64,000 bases of DNA from Dyella_B humi (GCF_044904605.1 NZ_JADIKI010000022.1:248001-312000); one strand, 5' to 3'. Shown: positions 1 through 10,448, counted from the first letter of the stretch. Numbers and translations: made by a program. Notes: generated by a model from the letters alone, not told the origin.

Positions 1-47
1 TTCTGCCGGATACGAGACCCCGCGTGTTCACATAAGTTGGAACGGGG

Positions 48-1331
48 CTACCTTGGGTTTTCGGCGATGGTGGACAAAGGCAGTCGTAGGCACATTTCCG
101 CGCCGCTGTCGGTATTCGTGGTGATCAGTTCGCCGGCCAGCCGTTCGGCGGTGGCTTCGGCGAGCGCCAGGCCGATACCTAGGCCGCTCTGCTTGCCGCT
201 GTTGCCGATCGCCGCGGTGGTGCCGGCGGCGGTGAAGCCCGGGCCGCGATCGCGCACGATCCATTCCAGCCATTGCTCGTTGCGGCGTACTTCCAGTACC
301 ACGTTGTGGGAATCGCATAGCACCGAGGCATCGACCGCGTTGTTCAGCAGATTGAGCAAGGCGTGGCGCAGTCCTGGCGGCGTGCGCAGCACGAGCGGTT
401 CGAGCTGCGGCGCCACCTTGAGTTCCAGTTCCGCTTCCGGCCGCAGGAGCTGAAAGCGCTCGACACAGCCGTGGATGAAAACACGCAGCTTCACCCGCTC
501 TGGTTCCTGCGACAACTGTGCTTTGCCGAACGCGACCATCTCACGAAGGATGGTACGGCAGCGTTCCACCTGGCCTTCGAGCAATTCCAGATCCTCGTCC
601 AGCGCCGCATCCGAGGCGTGCTCGCGGCGCAGTTCCGGTAGCAGCGTGCGCATGGTTGAGAGTGGCGTATTGAGTTCGTGCGCCGCACCGGCTGCCTGCG
701 TGGCAATGGCCATGATGCCTTCGTCGCGCAGGGCGCGCTCGCGCACGCGTTGCACTTCCTGCTGTTGCACGCGCACTGCGGTCGCCAGCCGGTTGATGAA
801 GAAACCGAGCAGCAGGGCGGTGACGACGAAGTTCACGCCCATGCCGGCTACATGGAGCGAGAAGCCATGGTCGATGCTCATCAGCTCGTTCATCGGCAGC
901 GGCACGTACCAGCACAGCAATACGGAGTACGCCGCGGCGGCAATGGCGGCAATGGCAAGCACGGCGCGCACCGACAAGGCCGCCGCGCCGAGCGCAATGG
1001 GCACCAGCAACAACGTGACGAAGGGATTTCTGGCGCCGCCGGTGAAGTACAGCAGGTAGCTCAGCACCAGGGTGTCCGCGACGATATGACACACCGTCTC
1101 CCATTCGCGCACCGGCCATGGCTGGCTGATTCGCCACGCGGCGAACACCGCGAACACCGCCAGCATGTCGATGCCCAACAGCAGCGACAGCGTGGGTATG
1201 TCGATGTGCATCCACCAGGAGCAGACCATCACCGCCATGCTCTGGCCGGCGATGGCGCACAAGCGCAGCCACGCGAGCGTGCGCGTGAGCGCGAAGGGTC
1301 CGATGGGTTGCTTTAGCTGATACGGCGCCAT
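48..1331 (-). CDS. regB: RegB/PrrB/ActS-type redox-sensing histidine kinase
   Basis: Membrane sensor kinase of about 427 residues. RegB kinases sense the quinone pool or oxygen and phosphorylate a RegA/PrrA-type regulator. Seen: several N-terminal membrane segments (about residues 15-180), the family's quinone-binding heptapeptide GGARNPF (98-104), the H-box AAGAAHELNTPLS with His218, a Cys258 in ERCRTIL where RegB has its redox cysteine, and C-terminal ATPase motifs (NLLNNAVDAS, DRGPGF, GLGIGLALAEA). I chose the ATG at 1331 because a longer reading to 1445 would run into the end of the upstream transporter gene. The cognate response regulator would lie left of the window; only 47 bp follow the stop, so it cannot be confirmed. 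Family assignment is strong. Confidence 0.9.
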   Translation of the reverse strand: MAPYQLKQPIGPFALTRTLAWLRLCAIAGQSMAVMVCSWWMHIDIPTLSLLLGIDMLAVFAVFAAWRISQPWPVREWETVCHIVADTLVLSYLLYFTGGARNPFVTLLLVPIALGAAALSVRAVLAIAAIAAAAYSVLLCWYVPLPMNELMSIDHGFSLHVAGMGVNFVVTALLLGFFINRLATAVRVQQQEVQRVRERALRDEGIMAIATQAAGAAHELNTPLSTMRTLLPELRREHASDAALDEDLELLEGQVERCRTILREMVAFGKAQLSQEPERVKLRVFIHGCVERFQLLRPEAELELKVAPQLEPLVLRTPPGLRHALLNLLNNAVDASVLCDSHNVVLEVRRNEQWLEWIVRDRGPGFTAAGTTAAIGNSGKQSGLGIGLALAEATAERLAGELITTNTDSGAEMCLRLPLSTIAENPR

Positions 1332-1347
1332 AACTGCCGAAGTGATT

Positions 1348-1376
1348 GCGATCCGCCGCATATTACGGCGGATCGC
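1348..1376 (-). terminator. Hairpin between the transporter gene and regB
   Basis: Perfect 11-bp inverted repeat, GCGATCCGCCG at 1348-1358 and CGGCGGATCGC at 1366-1376, with a 7-nt loop. It fills the short gap between the stop of the POT transporter (1384) and the start of regB (1331). There is no T-run, so it may be a processing or Rho-related hairpin rather than an intrinsic terminator. Confidence 0.45.
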
Positions 1377-1383
1377 GGGCAAG

Positions 1384-2934
1384 TCACGGAGTATTGAATT
1401 CCTCGCTGCGCACGGCCGGCAGCGGCTCATAGCTGGCGGCGGCATCCGAATGGGTGGCCGAAAGCTTGTTCATCAGAGGCAGCATGAGGAGGGCGACGAC
1501 GGTGCAGCCGATGCCCACGAAGCCGAGGATGTTGAACAGATGCGTGTAGATGGCCAGCGATTGCACCGCATCGGTGATGTCGTCCGGGATATGCGCGATA
1601 TTGGCCACCACGCTGCCGAGATACTGAGAGATGCCGACAGCCACGTAATACGCGCCCATCATGAATCCGCCCATGCGTTCGGGCACGTAGCGCGCAATCA
1701 TCGCCAGGCCCAGGCCGCTGACCAGCAGCTCGCCTAACGAGTACAGGCCATAACCCCAGACCATGATCCACGAAGAAACCTGTCCGTTCACCGCCCAGTT
1801 CGCGCCGACGCCGTAGATGAAAAAGCCCAATGCCACCGCGGCGAAACCCCAGGCGAACTTGGCCGCCACCGACGGATCCTTACCGAGCTTGCCGAGCGAG
1901 TTGTAGATGAAAACCAGCACCGGGCTCAGCAGCACGATCCAGATGGCATTCAAGTTCTGATACTGCTCGGGAATCCAGTTGAATAGGTGGATGCCGAAGA
2001 CATGGAACGACAGATCGACGTTACGCTGCGCGAACAAGTTCAACGACGTTGCCATCTGCGCGTAGAAGATGAAGAAGAAGATCGTCTGCACCGTCAGCAC
2101 CAACGCGGCGATGAGTCCGGCGCGTTCGCTCTGACGGCTGCTGCGGATCAGATGCACGAAGATGCCGAGAATGACGATGCCCGCGCCATACACACACCAT
2201 TTGGCCACGGTCTGGCTTTGCAGGATGAAGGCGGCGACGAACACGGTTCCCAGCGCAACCAGCAGCACCGCAGCGAGGCGCTTGAATTCGAGCGGGCGCT
2301 CGTCGCTAGGCGAGCCGATGTGCGATAGCGTGCGCTTCATCAGCGTGTAGTTGATCAGGCCCAGAACCAAGCCAATGGAGCAGACACCGAACGCCGTATG
2401 CCAACCGAGGTCGTCGCCGTAGCGCGTGCCGATGTAGTCGCGAATCCACGGCGTAGCTGTCATCGAGAACATCGAGCCGATGTTCACCGCCATGTAGTAA
2501 ATGGTGAAGGCGCTATCGATGCGTGTGTCATCGCCTTCGTAGATCTTGCGTACCAGGTTGCCGGCGTTGGGCTTGAAGAAGCCGTTGCCGACCACGATCA
2601 CGCCGAGCGACAGGTACGTTACGTAGGCGTTGTCCGTGGGTATCCAGAGCATGGCGTAGCCGAGTGCCAGAATGACTGCGCCCATCAACATGGTGCGTCG
2701 CGTGCCCAGCAACTTGTCGCCGACCCAGCCGCCGATCGCCGGTGTGGCGTAAATCAACGCCGCCGCCGCGCCCCACACCAGGTTGGCCTTGGTATCGATG
2801 AAGCCCAGTTTCTTCATCATGAAGGTGACCATCAGCACCTGCATGCCGTAGAAGCCGAAGCGCTCCCACATTTCGATCAAAAAGACCGTGGTGAAAGAGC
2901 GGGTCTGTGAAACAGGGTGGGTCTGAATGGTCAT
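1384..2934 (-). CDS. POT/PTR-family proton-dependent peptide transporter
   Basis: Inner-membrane major-facilitator protein of about 516 residues, expected to import di- and tripeptides with protons. Seen: the POT signature EMWERFGFYG near residue 20, about twelve or more hydrophobic segments, and a second conserved stretch FFKPNAGNLVRKIYEGDD. Length fits bacterial POT proteins (about 490-520). I chose the ATG at 2934 (MTIQTHPVSQ), which has GGAAG about 7 nt upstream, over the longer reading from 2985. It lies upstream of regB on the same strand with a hairpin between them. The exact substrate cannot be read from sequence. Confidence 0.9.
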   Translation of the reverse strand: MTIQTHPVSQTRSFTTVFLIEMWERFGFYGMQVLMVTFMMKKLGFIDTKANLVWGAAAALIYATPAIGGWVGDKLLGTRRTMLMGAVILALGYAMLWIPTDNAYVTYLSLGVIVVGNGFFKPNAGNLVRKIYEGDDTRIDSAFTIYYMAVNIGSMFSMTATPWIRDYIGTRYGDDLGWHTAFGVCSIGLVLGLINYTLMKRTLSHIGSPSDERPLEFKRLAAVLLVALGTVFVAAFILQSQTVAKWCVYGAGIVILGIFVHLIRSSRQSERAGLIAALVLTVQTIFFFIFYAQMATSLNLFAQRNVDLSFHVFGIHLFNWIPEQYQNLNAIWIVLLSPVLVFIYNSLGKLGKDPSVAAKFAWGFAAVALGFFIYGVGANWAVNGQVSSWIMVWGYGLYSLGELLVSGLGLAMIARYVPERMGGFMMGAYYVAVGISQYLGSVVANIAHIPDDITDAVQSLAIYTHLFNILGFVGIGCTVVALLMLPLMNKLSATHSDAAASYEPLPAVRSEEFNTP

Positions 2935-3186
2935 GGATGCTTCCGTATTACGTGTACTGCAAAGTCGAAATCGACCTGTTTTCATGGGCCTTTAGCGAGG
3001 CACATCCGGCGAAGCGTACCCCATCCGCCGCTAGACGAAAGTTGCATTGCGGCAAGCAAAATCCTGCGGGAAGCCGGTGCCTTGGCCTGCTTATGGCATC
3101 ATGGCGCGCCTGTTGCCGCCATTTGGGAGCGCTTTACGCCATGCAGAAAAGTGCCGTAATACCCTTAAGGGCCAGCCTTTTCCGCC

Positions 3187-3561
3187 ATGCCCGGTAACGG
3201 ATTTCGCGGTGACCCCCGCCAGTTGTGGCGCGCGTTCCGGTGGTCGATGAGTGGCCTGCGTGCGGGCTGGCGGCATGAGGCGTCGTTTCGGCTGGAGGCG
3301 ATGCTTACCGTCATCCTTGTCCCCGTCGGTCTGTGGGTGGGGAATGGGGCGCTGGAGAAGATTGCCCTGGTTTTTCCGGTCATCCTGGTGCTCTCGGTGG
3401 AGCTGCTCAATTCCGCCATCGAGGCGGTGGTGGACAAGGTCAGCCCCGAATTCCACGAGCTGGCCGGACGGGCCAAAGACATGGGCTCGGCGGCAGTCTT
3501 TCTGCTGCTGGTGCTGGTGGTGTTGTGCTGGGGGTTGATTCTGGGGCCGCGCTGGTTTTGA
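3187..3561 (+). CDS. dgkA: Diacylglycerol kinase DgkA
   Basis: Small inner-membrane diacylglycerol kinase of 124 residues. It recycles diacylglycerol from membrane-derived-oligosaccharide and lipid turnover to phosphatidic acid. Seen: three hydrophobic segments and the family core ELLNSAIEAVVDKVSPEFHELAGRAKDMGSAAV, quoted here as separate motifs ELLNSAIEAVVDK and RAKDMGSAAV, which carry the catalytic Glu/Asn/Glu and the Lys-Asp-Gly-Ser stretch. Length matches E. coli DgkA (about 122). It stands alone, diverging from the transporter gene. Confidence 0.93.
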   Translation: MPGNGFRGDPRQLWRAFRWSMSGLRAGWRHEASFRLEAMLTVILVPVGLWVGNGALEKIALVFPVILVLSVELLNSAIEAVVDKVSPEFHELAGRAKDMGSAAVFLLLVLVVLCWGLILGPRWF

Positions 3562-3642
3562 TTTGCCCGCAGTGCGGTGTGGCAATTGCATCCATGTAGG
3601 CCTGATGCTGCAATGAACGCCTACTGGGAAAGGAGCCTTCCG

Positions 3643-4272
3643 ATGAAAAGCCTACGCGTTCTCGCGCTATTGCTACTGGTGTCCATACTTTCGGGTTGCG
3701 GCTACAACAGCATCCAGAAACAGGACGAAGTGGTGAAGGCGCAATGGTCCGAGGTGCTTAATCAATACCAGCGCCGCGCCGATCTGGTGCCTAACCTGGT
3801 GAACACCGTGAAGGGCTACGCTGCGCATGAGGAAAAGGTCTTTACCGAAGTGACCGAAGCGCGTTCGCGCGTGGGCAGCATCCAGGTAACCCCCGAACTG
3901 GCGAACGATCCTGACGCCCTGGCCAAATTCCAGGCCGCGCAAGGCCAGCTTACCGGTGCACTGTCGCGCCTGATGGCTGTCAGCGAACGCTATCCCGATC
4001 TGAAGGCGAACGGCGTATTCCAGAATCTGCAGGCGCAGTTGGAAGGTACCGAGAACCGCATTGCCGTGGCGCGCAACCGCTACATCCAGGCAGTGCAGCA
4101 ATACAACTCGCTGATCCGTACTTTCCCGAACAATCTCACCGCCAAGATGTTCAGCTATCAGGTGAAGCCGAATTTCTCGGTGGAGAACGAGAAGGCGATT
4201 TCGACCGCGCCGACGGTGGATTTCGGTACCGGCACGCCGGCTGCTCCAGCTCCCGCCGCGTCGGCACATTGA
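3643..4272 (+). CDS. lemA: LemA-family lipoprotein
   Basis: About 209 residues. The N-terminal signal ends in a lipobox (LSGCGYN), so a membrane-anchored lipoprotein is expected. The LemA core follows: YNSIQKQDEVVKAQWSEV, the QRRADLVPNLV motif and a long helical region ending NSLIRTFPNNLTA. The C-terminus is Ala/Pro-rich. The ATG at 3643 has a good AAAGGAG site; the ORF is open 66 bp upstream but lacks the signal-peptide pattern there. It is followed immediately (1-nt gap) by two TPM-domain genes, the usual LemA-TPM arrangement. LemA function is poorly defined. Confidence 0.9.
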   Translation: MKSLRVLALLLLVSILSGCGYNSIQKQDEVVKAQWSEVLNQYQRRADLVPNLVNTVKGYAAHEEKVFTEVTEARSRVGSIQVTPELANDPDALAKFQAAQGQLTGALSRLMAVSERYPDLKANGVFQNLQAQLEGTENRIAVARNRYIQAVQQYNSLIRTFPNNLTAKMFSYQVKPNFSVENEKAISTAPTVDFGTGTPAAPAPAASAH

Positions 4273-4273
4273 C

Positions 4274-5164
4274 ATGACGCGGCGCTGGGTGCGCCTTTGG
4301 ATGATCCTGGCGATAGCCTTGCTGTCGCCGTGGACCCTTTCGCATGCCGACGACCAACCCGCGGTTCCCAAACTGACACGCCACGTCACCGACCTCACCG
4401 GGACGCTGACGGCGCAGCAGATCGATCAACTCGACGCGCAACTGGTCAGCCTGGAGAAGCAGAAGGGCGCGCAGCTGACCGTGCTGATGATCAGCAGTAC
4501 GCAGCCCGATGACCTCGACGATTATTCGTTACGTGTCTCCGAAGCGAACAAGATCGGTCGCAAAGGCGTGGACGATGGCGTGCTGCTGTTCATCGCCAAG
4601 AACGACCGCCAGGTGCGCATCGAAGTGGGTTACGGGCTGGAAGGCGCGATTCCCGATGCCGCAGCCGCGCGCATCATCCGCGAATACATCGCGCCGAAAT
4701 TCCGCAGCAATGATTACTTTGGTGGCATCAGCGACGCGGTTGGTGCGTTGACCCAATTGATCGACGGCGAACCGCTGCCGCCGCCAGTGCGCGGCAACGA
4801 AGTGGCACGCAGGCCGGATCTGCAGGGCGTGTTCTTCCTTGCGCTGTTCGCGCTGATCGTGATGCGCGGCATCTTCGGGCGCGCGCCTGTGCTGGTGCGC
4901 GCGCCGCTGGGTGGCTTGGCGGTCGGCGCCTTGCTGTGGATGCTGGCGTCGATCGGCGTCGGCATTTTCGGCGGCATCCTGGGCGGCTTGTTCATGCTGT
5001 TGCCGGCCGGCGCAGGCCGATCCATCGGCGGCGGTGGCTGGGGTGGTTTCGGCGGCTGGGGCGGCGGCGGTTTTGGCGGTGGTGGTGGCTTCGGCGGCGG
5101 AGGCGGCGGCTTCAGTGGTGGGGGCGGCAGTTTCGGTGGCGGTGGCGCCTCGGGGAGTTGGTGA
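4274..5164 (+). CDS. TPM-domain membrane protein (YgcG-like) with Gly-rich tail
   Basis: 296 residues. A signal peptide (cut near SHA-DDQ) is followed by a TPM domain (about 35-165; VTDLTGTLTAQQIDQLD, IEVGYGLEGAIPDA), then hydrophobic segments (about 190-250), then an almost pure Gly/Ser/Phe tail encoded at about 5028-5160. The tail is characteristic of YgcG-type proteins. It sits between lemA and a second TPM gene, so the three probably form one unit. TPM proteins have been linked to phosphatase activity and photosystem repair in plants; the bacterial role is unclear. Confidence 0.9.
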   Translation: MTRRWVRLWMILAIALLSPWTLSHADDQPAVPKLTRHVTDLTGTLTAQQIDQLDAQLVSLEKQKGAQLTVLMISSTQPDDLDDYSLRVSEANKIGRKGVDDGVLLFIAKNDRQVRIEVGYGLEGAIPDAAAARIIREYIAPKFRSNDYFGGISDAVGALTQLIDGEPLPPPVRGNEVARRPDLQGVFFLALFALIVMRGIFGRAPVLVRAPLGGLAVGALLWMLASIGVGIFGGILGGLFMLLPAGAGRSIGGGGWGGFGGWGGGGFGGGGGFGGGGGGFSGGGGSFGGGGASGSW

Positions 5165-5165
5165 C

Positions 5166-5672
5166 ATGCCTACACGCCGTCAACGACTCATCGCAAATCT
5201 GTTCGAGGGCTGGTTTCAGCTCCATAGGCGCTTTCCGCCCGAGCTGCTGGACGACATGACCGTCGCCATCGCGGACGGTGAGCACACGCACCTGGGCGAA
5301 GTGCGCTTTGCGATCGAATCGCGCCTTCCCCTGCATGCGGTGTGGCAAGGCCTGGATGCTTACACGCGCGCACGACAGGTGTTTGGCCAACTCGACGTGT
5401 GGGATACGGAACACAATTGCGGCGTGCTGATCTATGTGCTGATGTCCGAACATCGCATCGAGATCGTTGCGGATCGTGGCATTGCGCGCCGTGTGAAGCC
5501 CGAGGAATGGACCGCGATCTGTGATGGCATGCGGGAGAATTTTGCGGCCGGGCAATGGCGCGCGGGCGCCTTACATGGCATCACACAAGTGCATGCCTTG
5601 TTGGAGAAGCATTTTCCGAGTCATGGCAAGTCGCGGCCGGATGAGTTGCCGGATCGGCCGGTGTTGCTTTAA
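5166..5672 (+). CDS. Second TPM-domain protein, soluble
   Basis: 168 residues with a TPM domain (about 10-140: HLGEVRFAIESRL, RARQVFGQLDVWDTEHNCGVLIYV, HRIEIVADRGIARRV) but no obvious signal peptide or membrane segment, unlike the preceding protein. The ATG at 5166 begins one base after the stop of the upstream gene, so translation is probably coupled. It closes the LemA-TPM-TPM operon, and its cytosolic form may work against the same partner from the other side of the membrane (inference). Confidence 0.88.
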   Translation: MPTRRQRLIANLFEGWFQLHRRFPPELLDDMTVAIADGEHTHLGEVRFAIESRLPLHAVWQGLDAYTRARQVFGQLDVWDTEHNCGVLIYVLMSEHRIEIVADRGIARRVKPEEWTAICDGMRENFAAGQWRAGALHGITQVHALLEKHFPSHGKSRPDELPDRPVLL

Positions 5673-5706
5673 GGAACAGTCCGAGGCTGCGGGCGCAGGT
5701 TGGCGA

Positions 5707-6273
5707 TCAATCCGTGGACGCACATGGCGAAGCGTCACCGTTTGTTCCTTGCGCACCCTTCACACGTCCAACGCGGGAAACGATCACCCGCAATACATGC
5801 TGCGGATCATTTTTCATGCAGAAGGACAATGTCTGGAAGGTATTCACCGAACTCCCATCCGGACCAAACCACACGTATTTCTGCTTGCTATTGCTGGTAA
5901 TGACCAGCGTATCGCGGTGCTTTTGGCCTACGTAGCGCGGTGATCCGAGTAACTGACTGGCGTTATCAGGATCGGATTTTCCCACCAGCCAACCCTGGCT
6001 CCACGAATCGTCGCCGCTGCAACTGCGCGCATCGCGGCTAGGGCAGAAGATGACGCGTACCTGCTCGTTCACGGCGAGATTGCGTGCATGCTGCAACGCT
6101 GCGATGTAGTCGGACTGGGCGACGCGCAACTCGTGTCCTTCCAGCATCCGGTGAAAGGAGGGCACAGCGATCGCGGTAACCACAGCCAGCACCGCAAGCG
6201 TCATGAGCTGCTCGGCCAGCCCAAATCCTCTGTTTCCGCCCCGTCCCGGGCCGTTGGCATACCATGGTTCCAT
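5707..6273 (-). CDS. FimT/GspH-like type IV pseudopilin
   Basis: 188 residues. A prepilin-type N-terminus: a short basic leader, then G-FGLAEQLMTLAVLAVVTA with Glu at mature position 5 and a hydrophobic helix, followed by a soluble domain with Cys pairs (CPSRDARSC, late SFCMKND and ASPCAST). The leader core FGLAEQ departs from the usual FTLIEL. GspH/FimT proteins are minor pilins that prime type IV pili or type II secretion pseudopili. No other pilus genes are next to it; it is convergent with the TPM operon (34-bp gap) and divergent from uvrB. The specific partner system is unknown. Confidence 0.82.
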   Translation of the reverse strand: MEPWYANGPGRGGNRGFGLAEQLMTLAVLAVVTAIAVPSFHRMLEGHELRVAQSDYIAALQHARNLAVNEQVRVIFCPSRDARSCSGDDSWSQGWLVGKSDPDNASQLLGSPRYVGQKHRDTLVITSNSKQKYVWFGPDGSSVNTFQTLSFCMKNDPQHVLRVIVSRVGRVKGAQGTNGDASPCASTD

Positions 6274-6340
6274 CCCATCGATGCTAAACCCCGATTTGTG
6301 CGAGCCAATCGCCGCAGGGGCGGGCCAGCGTCAGACCCTG

Positions 6341-6357
6341 CTGACAACTTGTGTCAG
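6341..6357. promoter_or_regulatory. Palindrome in the fimT-like/uvrB divergent promoter region
   Basis: Inverted repeat CTGACA-ACTTG-TGTCAG, 6-bp arms, 46 bp before uvrB, followed by an A/T stretch TTTAAAAT at 6366-6373 that could hold the -10. uvrB is an SOS gene in many bacteria, so a repressor site here would make sense. The sequence is not the E. coli LexA box, so the binding factor is unknown. Confidence 0.35.
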
Positions 6358-6402
6358 TACCAGCATTTAAAATCCGCCAAAACGCCCGCACGTTGAGCCC
6401 CT

Positions 6403-8433
<2,031 letters not shown>

Positions 8434-8487
8434 TCGGGTGCTTCGGGTAAACTGCGCGGCCTGCACACCCTGTCAGGGCGTGTCTGC

Positions 8488-8562
8488 GGGCGGTTAGCTC
8501 AGCGGTAGAGCACTTCCTTGACATGGAAGGGGTCACAAGTTCGATCCTTGTACCGCCCACCA
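8488..8562 (+). tRNA. tRNA-Val (GAC)
   Basis: Complete cloverleaf of 75 nt with encoded CCA. The acceptor GGGCGGT (8488-8494) pairs with ACCGCCC (8552-8558). The anticodon stem ACTTCC...GGAAGG encloses loop TTGACAT with anticodon GAC. T arm GTTCGATCC is present. Confidence 0.96.
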
Positions 8563-8576
8563 ATTCATATCCCTGC

Positions 8577-8613
8577 AATGGCGCGGACCTTCCGGTTCGC
8601 GCCATTGTTTTTT
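8577..8613 (+). terminator. Intrinsic terminator of tRNA-Val
   Basis: AATGGCGCG (8577-8585) pairs with CGCGCCATT (8598-8606), with further pairing inside the loop, followed by GTTTTTTG. It is 14 bp past the tRNA CCA end. Confidence 0.85.
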
Positions 8614-8862
8614 GCGGGGTACGTCACGGGCGTTGGCGCTCCCAGAGTCCTCAGTGCTCGCTTGCATCGACACAGACAATCAACGGTGAGATCGATCGTG
8701 ATTGAGTGTTGCGCATTCGCGTCATAGCCAAAAAAGCTCACTTCACCGTGCACTTTTTTATGAGCAGCTACGCGTGTCCACGGCGGAATCGTTTGACATG
8801 TATTGAGATTCGGCTCAATCGACGTACCATGGCGCACGTCTTCGCCGCCGCGTGGAATCGCC
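8614..8862. other. Intergenic region before the CopD/HemJ-like gene
   Basis: No gene recognised. It contains a TTGACA hexamer at 8793-8798 and an inverted repeat ATTGAG-N6-CTCAAT at 8802-8819, 43 bp before the next start codon. These could be promoter and operator, but no clear -10 fits. Confidence 0.4.
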
Positions 8863-9312
8863 ATGACTTATCTGTGGATCAAGAGCCTGCACGTGTTGTT
8901 CGTGATCGCCTGGATGTCCGCGGTGTTCTACTTGCCACGCATCCTGGTGAATATCGCCGAATCAAGTGACGAGCCTGCCGTGAAGGCGCGCCTGTGCCTG
9001 ATGGGACGTCGCCTGTATCGCTTCGGCCACAACTTGTTCGGTATCGCTTTTCTGTTCGGCTTGACGCTGTGGCAGGGCTGGCGTGTGTTTCCGCAAGCAT
9101 TGCCGAACGTTGTCGGGCCCCTGCATTGGATTGACGCCAAGCTCACGCTGGTAGTTTTGCTGCTGGTCTATTTCATCTGGATAGGACGTTTGCTCAAGCG
9201 CACTGAGCAGGGTGGAGCGTTGCCTTCGGCGCGCACATTGCGATTGTTGAATGAGTTGCCGGTGCTGGTGTTGCTGGGCGTGGTGTTTCTGGTGATCGCC
9301 AAGCCGTTCTGA
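8863..9312 (+). CDS. CopD/HemJ-like integral membrane protein
   Basis: 149 residues, four hydrophobic segments. The N-terminus YLWIKSLHVLFVIAWMSAVFYLPRI, quoted by its motifs LWIKSLHVLFVIAW and FYLPRI, closely resembles HemJ, the haem-dependent protoporphyrinogen IX oxidase found in bacteria lacking HemG and HemY; His10 and the Arg in FYLPR are the matching positions. HemJ and CopD-related proteins share this fold. I chose the ATG at 8863 because the longer reading adds a non-hydrophobic leader. HemJ is the best guess, but CopD-family function is not proven here. Confidence 0.78.
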   Translation: MTYLWIKSLHVLFVIAWMSAVFYLPRILVNIAESSDEPAVKARLCLMGRRLYRFGHNLFGIAFLFGLTLWQGWRVFPQALPNVVGPLHWIDAKLTLVVLLLVYFIWIGRLLKRTEQGGALPSARTLRLLNELPVLVLLGVVFLVIAKPF

Positions 9313-9354
9313 CGTAAGGGGCAACCTTGCTTGTCAGTCCAGTGATAACTACGC

Positions 9355-10365
9355 TCACGCAATGTGGTGATAATCCCGATACCACGCCACAAACTTTGCC
9401 ACGCCTTCCTCGATCGACGTATTCGGCGCATAACCCACATCACGCCGCAGTGCCGACACGTCCGCCCAGGTATCCGGCACATCGCCCGGTTGCATGGGTA
9501 ACAGGCGCTTTTCCACCGTGCGGCCCAGGTTCTGCTCCATCAGTTCGATGAAATGCATGAGCTGCACCGGCTGATCATTGCCGATGTTGTAGACGCGATA
9601 AGGCGCACTTGAAGTGCCGGGATTGGGCTGGGTCGCGTCGTAATTGAGGTCGGGCTCGGCAACGTGATCCAACGTGCGGATCACCCCTTCGACGATGTCG
9701 TCGACATACGTGAAATCACGACTGTGCTGGCCGTGGTTGAACACGTCGATCGGCTCGCCGCGCACGATGCGTTCGGCGAACAGTATCGGCGACATATCAG
9801 GGCGCCCCCACGGTCCATACACCGTGAAAAAGCGCAGGCCGGTAGTGGGCAGGCCATACAGATGGCTATAGGTGTGCGCCATCAGCTCGTTGGCCTTCTT
9901 GGTGGCCGCGTACAAGCTCACCGGGTGATCGACGGCATCTTCCACCGCGAACGGCAGCTTGCGGTTTGCACCATAAACGGAACTGGAAGAGGCATAGACC
10001 AAGTGCTCCACCTTGTTGTGGCGGCAGGCTTCCAGGATGTTGATGAAGCCGACCAGATTGCTCTGCGCGTAGGTCTGCGGATTCTTCAGCGAATAGCGCA
10101 CGCCGGCCTGCGCGGCGAGGTTCGCCACGCGCTGTGGTTGGAAGTCCCGGAAGGCCCGGTTCATCGCCTCGGCATCGGCCAGGTCGGCGCGTTGGTGCGT
10201 GTAGTTCGGGTGCTCGGCAAAGCGCGCCAGGCGGGCCTCTTTCAGCGTCGGATCGTAGTAATCGTTATGGTTGTCGATACCTTGGACCTGATCGCCCCGC
10301 GCCAGCAGACGTTCCGTAAGGGCGGCGCCGATAAAGCCGGCCGAGCCGGTGACGAGTACACGCAT
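9355..10365 (-). CDS. NAD-dependent epimerase, UDP-glucuronate 4-epimerase-like
   Basis: 336 residues, extended short-chain dehydrogenase. Seen: Rossmann motif TGSAGFIG (6-13), the SSSSVYG stretch, the catalytic YxxxK as YAATKKANE, and the substrate region LRFFTVYGPWGRPDMSP. These match UDP-glucuronate 4-epimerases (CapI/LpsL type), which make UDP-galacturonate for capsule or LPS. No polysaccharide genes are adjacent, so the pathway is open. It diverges from thrS. Confidence 0.85.
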   Translation of the reverse strand: MRVLVTGSAGFIGAALTERLLARGDQVQGIDNHNDYYDPTLKEARLARFAEHPNYTHQRADLADAEAMNRAFRDFQPQRVANLAAQAGVRYSLKNPQTYAQSNLVGFINILEACRHNKVEHLVYASSSSVYGANRKLPFAVEDAVDHPVSLYAATKKANELMAHTYSHLYGLPTTGLRFFTVYGPWGRPDMSPILFAERIVRGEPIDVFNHGQHSRDFTYVDDIVEGVIRTLDHVAEPDLNYDATQPNPGTSSAPYRVYNIGNDQPVQLMHFIELMEQNLGRTVEKRLLPMQPGDVPDTWADVSALRRDVGYAPNTSIEEGVAKFVAWYRDYHHIA

Positions 10366-10419
10366 CGCGATGTCCTTGAGGTGAGGTGCGTATTGTATAG
10401 CTCGGTCGCCGTCGCTGAA

Positions 10420-10448
10420 TTGACACGGCCGCTGCGCTAAATTAGCGT
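10420..10448 (+). promoter_or_regulatory. Candidate promoter for the thrS leader
   Basis: Perfect -35 TTGACA at 10420-10425, a 17-nt spacer, and a weaker -10 TAGCGT at 10443-10448. Start would be near 10455, giving a leader of about 150 nt before thrS. The -10 is poor, so only moderate support. Confidence 0.45.

Noticed and set aside
1..47. Start of a RegA-like response regulator left of regB
   Set aside because: Only 47 bp are available and they give no recognisable receiver-domain sequence.
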